A stretch of 64,000 nt of DNA from CAWINY01 sp963837635 (GTDB taxonomy: Bacteria > Acidobacteriota > Terriglobia > Terriglobales > Acidobacteriaceae), in NCBI GenBank assembly GCA_963837635.1, contig CAWINY010000003.1:434001-498000 (forward strand), written 5' to 3'. Of the stretch, positions 18,318 through 25,420 are shown in pieces. Numbering within the stretch: the first letter of the stretch is position 1; the number at the start of each line of letters is the position of its first letter. Made by a program: the position numbers and the translations under genes. The notes beneath the pieces are model-generated. The model made no database searches. It saw only the letters and a program-made list of their open reading frames with translations, and was not told the origin of the DNA.

Positions 18318-19432
18318 TACTCCTCGTACTGCGGGATGATTTTGGTCGAGCAGAAATTCTCGCGCGCCACCAGCTGCGCTTGCTTGCCCATATTGCGCAG
18401 CAGAGCCTCATCCGAGAGTATCTGGATGGCGTAGTTGGCCATGGTGTCCACGTCGCCCACCGCAGCGAGAAAGCCGGTCCTGCCGTGTTCGACCACCTCC
18501 GGCACCCCGCCCACGCGTGTGGCTACCGGAACCACGCGGCAGGCCATCGCCTCCAGGGCCGCCAATCCGAAGGATTCCATCTGGCTCGGCAGCAGCATGA
18601 CGTCGGCCATGGGCAGCTTTTCGTTCACCCGCTCCTGCTTGCCGAGAAAGATGACCTTGTCGCGGATGCCCTTGCTCTCGGCCATCCACTCGGCCTGGGC
18701 GCGGTCCGGACCATCGCCGATCATCAGCAGCTTGGAGGGTACTTTCTTGCGCACGCGGTCGAAGATCTCGATCACGTCCGGCACGCGTTTGACCGGACGA
18801 AAGTTCGACAGGTGCACCAGCAGGCGCTCATCCTTGGTCACGAACTCTTCGCGCCTCTGCGCCGCCTCCGGCCAGTGCCGGTAGAGATCGCAGTTCACGA
18901 AATTCCAGATCACCTGGATGGGACGTTGGATGCCGAACTCCTTCACCGTCTCTCGCCGCAGGTATTCGGAGATCGAGGTTACGCCATCGCTCTGCTCGAT
19001 CGAGTAGCGCGTGATCGGCAGGTAGGAGCGGTCCTGGCCGATCAAGGTGATATCCGTGCCGTGCAGGGTGGTGACGAACGGCAGGCGGCGCGGCTTGGGC
19101 GCGGCCTGCAGCATCTGGCGAGCCAGCATGGCGCTCACCGAATGCGGAATCGCGTAGTGAACGTGCAGCAGGTCCAGCCCGTAGATTTCCGCAACATCGC
19201 CCATGCGCGTGGCGAGCGCCAAGTCATAGGGAGGATAGTCGAACAGCGGATAGTGCGAGACCTCCACCTGGTGATAGTGGATGTTCTCGTTGTCCACGCC
19301 GGCCAGGCGGAACGGGGGCGAATACGTGATGAAGTGCACCTCGTGCCCGCGTTGCGCCAATTCGATGCCCAGCTCGGTGCCGACAACGCCGCTGCCGCCG
19401 TAAGTTGGATAACAGGTGATTCCGATCTTCAT
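18290..19432 (-). CDS. bshA: N-acetyl-alpha-D-glucosaminyl L-malate synthase BshA
   Basis: A 380-residue GT4 glycosyltransferase making GlcNAc-malate from UDP-GlcNAc and L-malate, the first step of bacillithiol synthesis. The start MKIGITCYPTYGGSGVVGTE and HVHYAIPHSVSA, TTLHGTDITLIG, NFVNCDLY and SNFRPVKR are characteristic of BshA and distinguish it from other GT4 enzymes; the donor site is PSQMESFGLAALEAMA. The frame extends 18 codons upstream, but MKIGI is the family start. bshB and bshC are not in the window. Confidence 0.93.
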   Translation of the reverse strand: MKIGITCYPTYGGSGVVGTELGIELAQRGHEVHFITYSPPFRLAGVDNENIHYHQVEVSHYPLFDYPPYDLALATRMGDVAEIYGLDLLHVHYAIPHSVSAMLARQMLQAAPKPRRLPFVTTLHGTDITLIGQDRSYLPITRYSIEQSDGVTSISEYLRRETVKEFGIQRPIQVIWNFVNCDLYRHWPEAAQRREEFVTKDERLLVHLSNFRPVKRVPDVIEIFDRVRKKVPSKLLMIGDGPDRAQAEWMAESKGIRDKVIFLGKQERVNEKLPMADVMLLPSQMESFGLAALEAMACRVVPVATRVGGVPEVVEHGRTGFLAAVGDVDTMANYAIQILSDEALLRNMGKQAQLVARENFCSTKIIPQYEEYYRGVLERA

Positions 19433-19475
19433 GTCAGGTGCCCAGCTATTGGAAGGGTGGGCAAGCAATCCGAAA

Positions 19476-19556
19476 ACATCTGCCACAGAGGCACAGAGAC
19501 ACAGAGGAATTCATTTTCCGTTTTTCTCGGTGTCTCTGTGTCTCTGTGGCAGATGT
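19476..19556. repeat. Octad-array hairpin (CACAGAGR family)
   Basis: The left arm ACATCTGCCACAGAGGCACA continues as CACAGAG units; the right arm is its inverse, ending TCTCTGTGGCAGATGT (19541-19556). The 8-nt period is clear (CACAGAGG, CACAGAGA). It sits between bshA and the deacetylase gene, whose stop codon adjoins the right arm. Confidence 0.85.
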
Positions 19557-20498
19557 TCATGTTGTACTTCCACTGATCTGCGCGGACTGCTGGAGCAGGT
19601 CGCGGAAAGAAATCAACTCCACGCCGTATTCTTTCAGCACCTCGCGCGACTCGGGCGAGGTCAGCACCTGCAACTCGCGTTCCCGAGAGGCGCGCAGCCG
19701 CGTGCGCACGCTCGCCAGCTCGGCATCGTTGTAGCCCGGATGGCAGACAAATTCCCAGGTGCCTTCCGGAATGGCCGCCACAATACAGCGGAACAGCTTT
19801 GCATCCAGCGCGCCAGTGGAGACCACTCCAAAGCTGCCGTCCGTGGTCACCATTCCGGCCTGGTCCACCAGCTCGCGAAAGCGCTCCTCCATCCCGCGCA
19901 GCACTTTCACCTCCGAGTACCGCTTCCACAGCACGGGACGCCTCATCAGGTGCGCGAACGCCAGCGGCTTCACCGGGGCAAACGGATTCCGCAACGCGCG
20001 GATGCCGCATGCCCTGGCCGCACGCAACAAGGGTTTCAACACGCCGGGAAACAGATGCGCGTGCTTGTGAGTATCGTAATGCGACAGCTTGATCCCGGCG
20101 TTCTGAATCTTCTGAAACTGCATCGTGGCTTCGCGCTCGATCTCTTCGGCGCGAATCCGTCCGAGCACAGTGGCGGCCGCGAAGTCGAGCAGGCTATCGC
20201 GAAAGCGCGCATGATGGCAATTCTGGACAGCTAGCGGTGGGGCTTTCCGGGGACCGCGCCGGACCAGCGTCTTCACCTGATCGGGCGGCGAAAGCGGAGA
20301 ACCGTCGAGCAGCACCACGTGGCAGCCCACGCTGAGTTGCGGGAGCTCGGACACCAGCGCAACCGCATCCTGGAAAGCTTGGGAGTTGGCCATCAGCGTG
20401 GTCGATGTGATCAGCCCGCCCGCGTGCCCGTCCAGGATGCCGCGGTTCACGCCTTTGGTGAGCCCAAGATCGTCCGCATTGATGATCAACCGCCGCAC
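19557..20498 (-). CDS. YdjC/ChbG-HpnK family carbohydrate deacetylase
   Basis: A 313-residue metal-dependent deacetylase-like protein. The N-terminal NADDLG supplies the metal Asp, LSHYDTHKHAHLFPGV carries the His ligands, and FVCHPGY is the late conserved motif. Relatives remove acetyl groups from chitooligosaccharides or hopanoid-linked GlcNAc. It lies next to bshA, which makes a GlcNAc-malate substrate, but bacillithiol deacetylation is normally done by the unrelated PIG-L type BshB, so a link is speculative. The C-terminus ends at a repeat arm. Confidence 0.85.
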   Translation of the reverse strand: MRRLIINADDLGLTKGVNRGILDGHAGGLITSTTLMANSQAFQDAVALVSELPQLSVGCHVVLLDGSPLSPPDQVKTLVRRGPRKAPPLAVQNCHHARFRDSLLDFAAATVLGRIRAEEIEREATMQFQKIQNAGIKLSHYDTHKHAHLFPGVLKPLLRAARACGIRALRNPFAPVKPLAFAHLMRRPVLWKRYSEVKVLRGMEERFRELVDQAGMVTTDGSFGVVSTGALDAKLFRCIVAAIPEGTWEFVCHPGYNDAELASVRTRLRASRERELQVLTSPESREVLKEYGVELISFRDLLQQSAQISGSTT

Positions 20499-20565
20499 CG
20501 CACGAGTCTAGCAAATCCCTTGCGGACCTTTCCCCAAGGATCGAGTGTCGCTCAACTCGGGGTTC

Positions 20566-20659
20566 AACTGCTTACCACGGATTTAACGGATTGGAACGGA
20601 TCGATTCGGATAAGCACAGAAAAATCCGTTCTCATCCGTTAAATCCGTGGTAAGCAGTT
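20566..20659. repeat. 9-nt array hairpin (ACGGATT family), 25-bp perfect arms
   Basis: Arms 20566-20590 (AACTGCTTACCACGGATTTA, then ACGGA) and 20635-20659 are perfect reverse complements over 25 bp. The array units CCACGGATT, TAACGGATT, GGAACGGAT have a 9-nt period. Family members occur at 16563, 41791-41887 and 57893-58089. Confidence 0.85.
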
Positions 20660-20674
20660 CTCCCGGCTGGCCGC

Positions 20675-21172
20675 TCATGCAGCACGGCTCATGCTGTCCT
20701 TCCCCTCTCCCTTGCGATTGACATTCTCTTCTGCGCCCGTCACCACCTCCTTGCCAATCACGATGTCCATGGCGTGGTCGATTGAGTCCGGATCTGCCGT
20801 GTCCGCCCCGACGCTGCTGCGTCGGAAGGACTCCTGAAAGCGATACGAAAAAGTGGCGATCACTTCGGTTTGCTTCGTGAAAAGGCGGAATAAGCTTACC
20901 TGCATGTCCACATACCGTTTGCATGCCAGCCCGAACCAGTCGAAGGGGAACAGGATCGGCGCCGTAGGCATGAACCACCGGTTACTGAATTCGAGAGCCT
21001 CCGTGTTGAGTTGCAGGGCCGTCCCGAGCGTCGTTCTCTGTAACCCGGCCATAAGCTGCAGTCCGTTCTCGACCGCGGCCGCGAGAACGTCCGTCGCGCA
21101 GGCTTCCGAAGCCCTGGCAGCGGGCAGAGCGTATAGCGCCGATTTGTTGATGAAACTAGGACTGGACGTCAT
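20675..21172 (-). CDS. Hypothetical protein, phasin-like in appearance
   Basis: 165 residues from the ATG at 21172, preceded by GGGAGG. Mostly amphipathic helices without signal peptide: a central stretch AGLQRTTLGTALQLNTEALE, then WFGLACKRYVDMQVSLFRLF and a charged tail. This composition recalls phasins that coat polyhydroxyalkanoate granules, but no PHA synthase is nearby and I see no decisive motif. Treated as hypothetical. Confidence 0.6.
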   Translation of the reverse strand: MTSSPSFINKSALYALPAARASEACATDVLAAAVENGLQLMAGLQRTTLGTALQLNTEALEFSNRWFMPTAPILFPFDWFGLACKRYVDMQVSLFRLFTKQTEVIATFSYRFQESFRRSSVGADTADPDSIDHAMDIVIGKEVVTGAEENVNRKGEGKDSMSRAA

Positions 21173-21577
21173 GATGCCTCCCACTCTTGGGAACCCAATC
21201 TATAGCTATCTCGTGGGAACCAATTCGCAGTTATCAGCGATCCGTTGAACTCCGGGTTGCGGTGTGAGGATACAGCGGAATGCTGCCGTACAGAAATCGT
21301 CTCTTAGTAGGGATGCCAGCCAAGAGAAGGGGTCTATTAACCTCAGATAAATTTTGTGGAGAAAAAATTGATGTCCAAAATCACATTTTTGGGCAATTGT
21401 AAGCTGGATGCTGGGCCCAGCTCGAGTGCGGCCTCGAGCGCGTCGGCCATCGGGCGTGCTACTGCATGAGAAGCCGCTCTGGATCCGTCATGGCCTGCGC
21501 AAAGGTAGCTCGCGGCGGAATCGGCTTGAAGAAATAGTGCTGCCTGGGCATGGGCAGGAGTTTACCAGTCACGTTGA
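21173..21577. other. Gene-free spacer
   Basis: About 400 bases without a convincing gene. The 21408-21608 plus-strand frame lacks domain signal and overlaps the neighbouring gene's end. No repeat family member is recognised. Confidence 0.45.
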
Positions 21578-22138
21578 TCAGGCGATGCGCTGGCGAATCT
21601 CAGGATAGGAGTTGATCCGGTCCCGGCCGCCGGACAGGAATAGAAGGATTCCGCCCACGAGGGCAAATCCCAGTCCGATAGCGGTCAGCACCACCGGAAT
21701 CCGGAAGAAGTGGAGGTTGTAGCCGGCCCGCATGCGCACGTCGCTCGGATCCGCCGGGTTATAGCGCAGGAGAGAAATCGAGCCTTCCGGCAGGCGCGCC
21801 ACTTGTTGGGCTTTGCTCGGATAACTCGTGCTGGGGTGGTTGGAACGTAGCACCACCGAGTAGGTCTTGTCGTTTACTGAAAAGCGGAAAGAATATTCGT
21901 CATCGTAGAGGGGTTGGCCTTGAACCTCTTTGATGGTTACCACGCCGCTTTGGACGACCGTCGCCCGCACCTGCGGCCAGGTATGCAGAAGCTTCCATTG
22001 GTTCCAGTATAAGGGGGCGGACAGGCCGAGAAAGGCAGTGGCGAACAGGAAGAACGCGGTGGCAATTACCCGGGCGGGGCTGCCAATGAGCTCGCCGCGC
22101 TCCTCGGGATCCTGAATCCGGGTCGGAGATTCCTTCAT
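21578..22138 (-). CDS. DUF3592-type membrane protein at the end of the ccm cluster
   Basis: 186 residues with two membrane segments (RVIATAFFLFATAFLGLSAP near 27-50 and VVLTAIGLGFALVGGILLFL near 150-170) flanking an extracytoplasmic beta-rich domain (ATVVQSGVVTIKEVQGQPLY). The layout matches DUF3592. The ATG at 22138 overlaps the ccmD stop (ATGA) and follows GGAGAAGG, so it is translationally coupled to the ccm genes. A role in cytochrome assembly is an inference from this coupling only. Confidence 0.75.
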   Translation of the reverse strand: MKESPTRIQDPEERGELIGSPARVIATAFFLFATAFLGLSAPLYWNQWKLLHTWPQVRATVVQSGVVTIKEVQGQPLYDDEYSFRFSVNDKTYSVVLRSNHPSTSYPSKAQQVARLPEGSISLLRYNPADPSDVRMRAGYNLHFFRIPVVLTAIGLGFALVGGILLFLSGGRDRINSYPEIRQRIA

Positions 22139-22254
22139 TCCTTCTCCAGTTCGCGCACTTCGCCGCGCAGCCGTGCGTATCCGCGCGTTAGCCAAGTCAG
22201 GTATGCGATGTGAATTACCCACGTAGCGATGTAAGCTGCCGCCAAGAATTTCAT
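22135..22254 (-). CDS. ccmD: CcmD-like heme exporter small subunit
   Basis: A 39-residue frame beginning MKFLAAAYIATWVIHIAYLT and continuing WLTRGYARLRGEVRELEKE. One membrane helix followed by a positively charged then Glu-rich cytoplasmic tail is the CcmD pattern (small proteins with one helix and a YxxxRxxxL-type tail). It lies downstream of ccmC on the same strand and overlaps the next gene by ATGA. CcmD releases holo-CcmE from the CcmABC complex. Confidence 0.72.
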   Translation of the reverse strand: MKFLAAAYIATWVIHIAYLTWLTRGYARLRGEVRELEKE

Positions 22255-22318
22255 TTATGTCCTCCGTCGTAGAGCCTGCCCTGAACGCCATCGAACGGTC
22301 CCGCCGCATGGGCAGGAA

Positions 22319-22421
22319 AATCTGCCACAGAGGCACAGAGGAAAAGCAGGTCCTTCGCTTCGCTCAGGATGACAATTCATTTTTCTCTGTGTCTCTGTGT
22401 CTCTGTGTCTCTGGGGCAGGT
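22319..22421. repeat. Octad-array hairpin with inserted spacer repeat
   Basis: Left arm AATCTGCCACAGAGGCACAG (22319-22338 on), right arm at 22385-22419 with three CTCTGTGT units then CTCTGGGGCAG. The loop holds a TCCTTCGCTTCGCTCAGGAT copy (22351-22370) of the GTCATCCTGAG family, i.e. one repeat family inserted in another. It separates ccmC from ccmD. Confidence 0.8.
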
Positions 22422-22464
22422 TTTTGATGCCCTTTGCTACCAAGAATCACTCCCTGCTTCCGCG

Positions 22465-23175
22465 TTATTGATTCGCGGCGCGCAGCATCTCTGGCGTGCG
22501 CGCTTCCGAGCGCCGCAGGTGTTCCTGCTCGAGCTGTTGCCGTCCTCGCTCCAGGCGGTAGCGCAACCAAACTACCAGCGAACCCAACGCCATAAAGGCG
22601 ATCCAGTTCACCAGCAGTGCCTTGAGCATCAGTGGATCGATGCCCGAGCCTTCGCCGCCGCCGATAACCGGCTGCGGATGCTGAGTCCGGAAGTAGCGGA
22701 TCGACAAATAAACGATGGGCACGTCGATGAAGCCGAACACCGCCAGCGCGGCGGCCATGACCTGGGTCTGCCCGCCGGTGGAGAAGCGCCGCAGCATGAG
22801 GTAGCTGAGGTAAATCAGCCACAAAATCAGCGTGCTTGTCAGCCTTGCATCCCAGGTCCACCAGATGCCCCACACTGGCCGCGCCCATAGCGGACCGGTG
22901 ATCAGCACCACAGTGCAGAAGATCACGCCCACCTCCGCCGTCGCCACGGCGAACGCATCCACCGCGGGCGAGCGGCGGACCAGGTACCACACCGAGGCGA
23001 GGAAGTTCAGAAAGAAGCAGAGAAACGCGGTCCACGCCGAGGGCACGTGGTAGTAGAAGATGCGCTGCACCTCGCCCATGGTCCGCTCGGTCGGCGCAAC
23101 GGACAGGCCCCAGTGCAGCGCATACGTCAGCAGCGCCAGATTAATTAGCGCCCAAATGGTGACAATCTTTTTCAT
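22465..23175 (-). CDS. ccmC: Heme exporter membrane protein CcmC
   Basis: 236 residues and six membrane helices. The WWD heme-handling motif is WGIWWTWDAR (102-111), with flanking His in IFYYHVPSAW (His43) as heme axial ligand. CcmC loads heme onto CcmE outside the membrane. An Arg/Glu-rich C-terminal tail of about 35 residues is longer than usual. Separated from ccmB by a 96-bp spacer carrying a palindromic array, but in the same direction. Confidence 0.93.
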   Translation of the reverse strand: MKKIVTIWALINLALLTYALHWGLSVAPTERTMGEVQRIFYYHVPSAWTAFLCFFLNFLASVWYLVRRSPAVDAFAVATAEVGVIFCTVVLITGPLWARPVWGIWWTWDARLTSTLILWLIYLSYLMLRRFSTGGQTQVMAAALAVFGFIDVPIVYLSIRYFRTQHPQPVIGGGEGSGIDPLMLKALLVNWIAFMALGSLVVWLRYRLERGRQQLEQEHLRRSEARTPEMLRAANQ

Positions 23176-23181
23176 AAAGCT

Positions 23182-23268
23182 CTCAGCCGTCAGCCATCAG
23201 TCCCTCGAGCTCTGCTTTTCGCCAGTCGATCCCATGAGCGCGACTGACCGCTGACGGCTGATGGCTTC
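23182..23268. repeat. Heptad-array hairpin (CAGCCRT / TGAYGGC)
   Basis: The left arm has CAGCCGT, CAGCCAT, CAGTCCC (from 23186); the right arm has TGACCGC, TGACGGC, TGATGGC (23246-23267). The two arms are reverse complements with a 7-nt period. Same architecture and similar unit as the array at the hflX stop. Located between ccmB and ccmC. Confidence 0.75.
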
Positions 23269-23271
23269 TTC

Positions 23272-23997
23272 TCACTCCGCGTGCAGCACGGTTTCGAACA
23301 GCAGCAGGCACGCGGTGGTAAACACGGCGTCGTAGACGCCGAGCAACTTCATCCAATACGCCGGCGAGGCATCCCCCGCCAGAATCGCGGTAGTGGCCGC
23401 CACCATCGAGTACAGCGCCGGGATCGAGATCGGAAACAGGATCAGCGGCAGCATGACTTCGCGGCTGCGGGTGCGGATGCTCATCGCCGCAAAGAAGGTG
23501 CCGTTGACCACCAGCGCCCAGGTCGCCAGCGCTGCCACCACGACCAATTGCCAGGCGGGGCCGACGGAGCGCAAGTTGTAAAAGATGACGAACAGCGGCG
23601 CCATCAGGGCTTCCAGCACGATAACGAAAATGAAGTTCCCCACTGCCTTCGACAGAAACAGCGCGTTGGCCGATGCGGGCGACACGCGATAAGCGTCCAA
23701 CACCTGGTTGCGCAGCTCGCGCGCCCAGGTCTGGTTGAGCGCCACGGTCGAGGCGAACAGGAAGGCCACCCAGATCAGACCGCCGGCGATGCGCCGCGAT
23801 TCTTCCGCCGTGGGGTCGAAGGAAAAGCTGAAGACCACGACCACCAGCAGCGAGAAGAACAGCATGGAATTGATGGCGTCTTTCGAGCGCCATTCGAGAC
23901 GCAGGTCTTTGACGATCGCCGCCCGGAAGACGCTCCATGTGCCAGGCGTAGAGCGGGCGGTTGCCAGGCGCGGCAGTGCTTGGGTGCTCGTCGTCAT
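23272..23997 (-). CDS. ccmB: Heme exporter membrane protein CcmB
   Basis: 241 residues with six membrane helices; the membrane partner of the CcmA ATPase in the CcmABCD complex that frees holo-CcmE. The family start AAIVKDLRLEWRSKDAINSM and the conserved TRSREVMLPLILFPISIPAL segment are visible. Its ATG overlaps the ccmA stop (ATGA). Confidence 0.92.
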   Translation of the reverse strand: MTTSTQALPRLATARSTPGTWSVFRAAIVKDLRLEWRSKDAINSMLFFSLLVVVVFSFSFDPTAEESRRIAGGLIWVAFLFASTVALNQTWARELRNQVLDAYRVSPASANALFLSKAVGNFIFVIVLEALMAPLFVIFYNLRSVGPAWQLVVVAALATWALVVNGTFFAAMSIRTRSREVMLPLILFPISIPALYSMVAATTAILAGDASPAYWMKLLGVYDAVFTTACLLLFETVLHAE

Positions 23998-24716
23998 CCA
24001 GCTACCTCCACCGGCGCGTAGCTGGTCGGGTTCTGCTGCAGCGTTGCCGTTCGCGCCACAATCTGTCCGTGCGCCATCCAGACGTACTCGTCGGCCACCT
24101 CGCGCAGCAGCGATGGCTGGTGGGTGACCACGAAGATGGTTCGGCCGCCGTCGCGCATCTGGCCGAGCAGCTTAACCATCTCGCGCGCGGAGACGATGTC
24201 CACGTTGGAGAAAGGCTCATCGAGCAGCAACAGGTCGGGGTCGTGGACCACGGCTCGCGCCAGCGACAGGCGTTGCCGCATGCCCTGCGAATACTGGCCG
24301 ACACGGCGCTTCAACTGCGGATCGAGCCCCACCTGCCGGATGGCCGCCTCGCAGGCGTTTGCATCGCTGATGCCGTACAGGCCCGCGAAATAGGCCATGT
24401 TTTCCATGCCGTCGAGTTCGTCGTAGAGCAGCGGCGCATGAGCCATATATCCGAGGCGGTCGCAGACATCGCGCAGATGAGTGCCGCCAAAGATCGAAAC
24501 ACTGCCGCGCGTGGCTGGTGCCAATCCGGCAATGATGCGCAACAAGGTCGATTTGCCCGCGCCGTTGTCGCCCAGCACCACGTACAAGCGAGCGGCGGCA
24601 AAGCTCGCGGTCACGCCTCGCAACGCGGCAAAGCGGCCGAAGTGCTTGCTGACTTGTTCCAGGCCGACGGCGGGCGCTGGCTGGGGTGGAACAGCCGGAT
24701 TGGAGTTATTCGACAG
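23994..24716 (-). CDS. ccmA: Cytochrome c biogenesis ATPase CcmA
   Basis: ABC ATPase with Walker A GDNGAGKST, signature YSQGMRQRLSLARA and Walker B LLLLDEP. The ABC fold clearly begins upstream of the first usual start (TTG at 24623): LEQVSKHFGRFAALRGV is coded before it, yet no ATG, GTG or TTG lies in frame between 24623 and the ccmE stop at 24726. CTG at 24716 is used here as a provisional start. The upstream 34 codons are in the same frame as ccmE, separated by one UGA. A sequencing error, a CTG start or read-through could explain this. Confidence 0.82.
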   Translation of the reverse strand: MSNNSNPAVPPQPAPAVGLEQVSKHFGRFAALRGVTASFAAARLYVVLGDNGAGKSTLLRIIAGLAPATRGSVSIFGGTHLRDVCDRLGYMAHAPLLYDELDGMENMAYFAGLYGISDANACEAAIRQVGLDPQLKRRVGQYSQGMRQRLSLARAVVHDPDLLLLDEPFSNVDIVSAREMVKLLGQMRDGGRTIFVVTHQPSLLREVADEYVWMAHGQIVARTATLQQNPTSYAPVEVAG

Positions 24717-24725
24717 CGCGTCAAC

Positions 24726-25196
24726 TCACTTCCCGGGAGCTTGACTGGGCACGCCCGCGGTTTGCGTCGCGCTGGAAGCCTGTGGTTGCGGCGCGTACTT
24801 GGAGGCGCACTTGGCCTGCAATTGGTTGGCGTGAAAGACGCCATCGCGGCCGAACGAGCCCTCCGCCAGCGCCTGGGAGTCGTCGTGGAAGGTGTCCGGC
24901 GGAGCCTCGGTGCCGACATAAACCACCGGCAGCGTGTTCTCCTTTTCCTTCAGGGTGAACTCCACGCGTTCGCCGGTTCGCTTGATCGATCCCGGAAGGA
25001 CATTGCCGGCTACCCGCAGGCGCCGGGAATAGACTTTGTCGCCCATCTGGCTTAGTTCGTGGATGGTGACGTAGTAGCTTTTGCTCTGCTGCACGCCCGT
25101 CCAGGCAAGATAGCCGAGGGAGACGAGAATTACCGCGCTGGCGATCCCAAAGCGCAGCCAGCGGTTTCGCTGGCGGCTTCTCTGATCAACGATCAT
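24726..25196 (-). CDS. ccmE: Cytochrome c maturation chaperone CcmE, CxxxY variant
   Basis: 156 residues: N-terminal membrane anchor (WLRFGIASAVILVSLGYLAW, 13-32), OB-fold domain (RRLRVAGNVLPGSIKRTG, VEFTLKE, LPVVYVGTEAPPDTF, LAEGSFGRDGVFHANQL), then the heme-binding site. Where most CcmE proteins have HxxxY, this one has Cys130-A-S-K-Tyr134. CxxxY CcmE proteins are known from some archaea and sulfate reducers with a modified System I. The C-terminal tail is Gln/Ala/Pro-rich. First gene of the ccm cluster. Confidence 0.9.
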   Translation of the reverse strand: MIVDQRSRQRNRWLRFGIASAVILVSLGYLAWTGVQQSKSYYVTIHELSQMGDKVYSRRLRVAGNVLPGSIKRTGERVEFTLKEKENTLPVVYVGTEAPPDTFHDDSQALAEGSFGRDGVFHANQLQAKCASKYAPQPQASSATQTAGVPSQAPGK

Positions 25197-25420
25197 GACA
25201 CCTCACTTCACCCTAGCGCGCGGGATGGGGCCGATGGACCTAAATCTGCCCGGAGGCCAGAAATCTAACTGCTCTGTCAGTTCAGGTCAAGAGTCACGCC
25301 AGGCGGCGATGCTCACCGCTGGCAGTGACCTGCCCGCTCTTCCCGCGCACGCTACGAGGCGGGAGGAGCACGTCCGTCATCGTATAATGATGGTTTTCGA
25401 GGAATCAGGGGTGCAGGAAT

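Noticed and set aside
17522..19576. 684-codon plus-strand frame across the kinase and bshA
   Set aside because: It runs through two well-supported genes in wrong frames and has no recognisable domain or start signal.
24726..24728. UGA between ccmE and ccmA as a selenocysteine codon
   Set aside because: tRNA-Sec exists, but no SECIS-like hairpin follows and no Sec-containing CcmE/CcmA family is known to me; kept only as a minor alternative in the findings.
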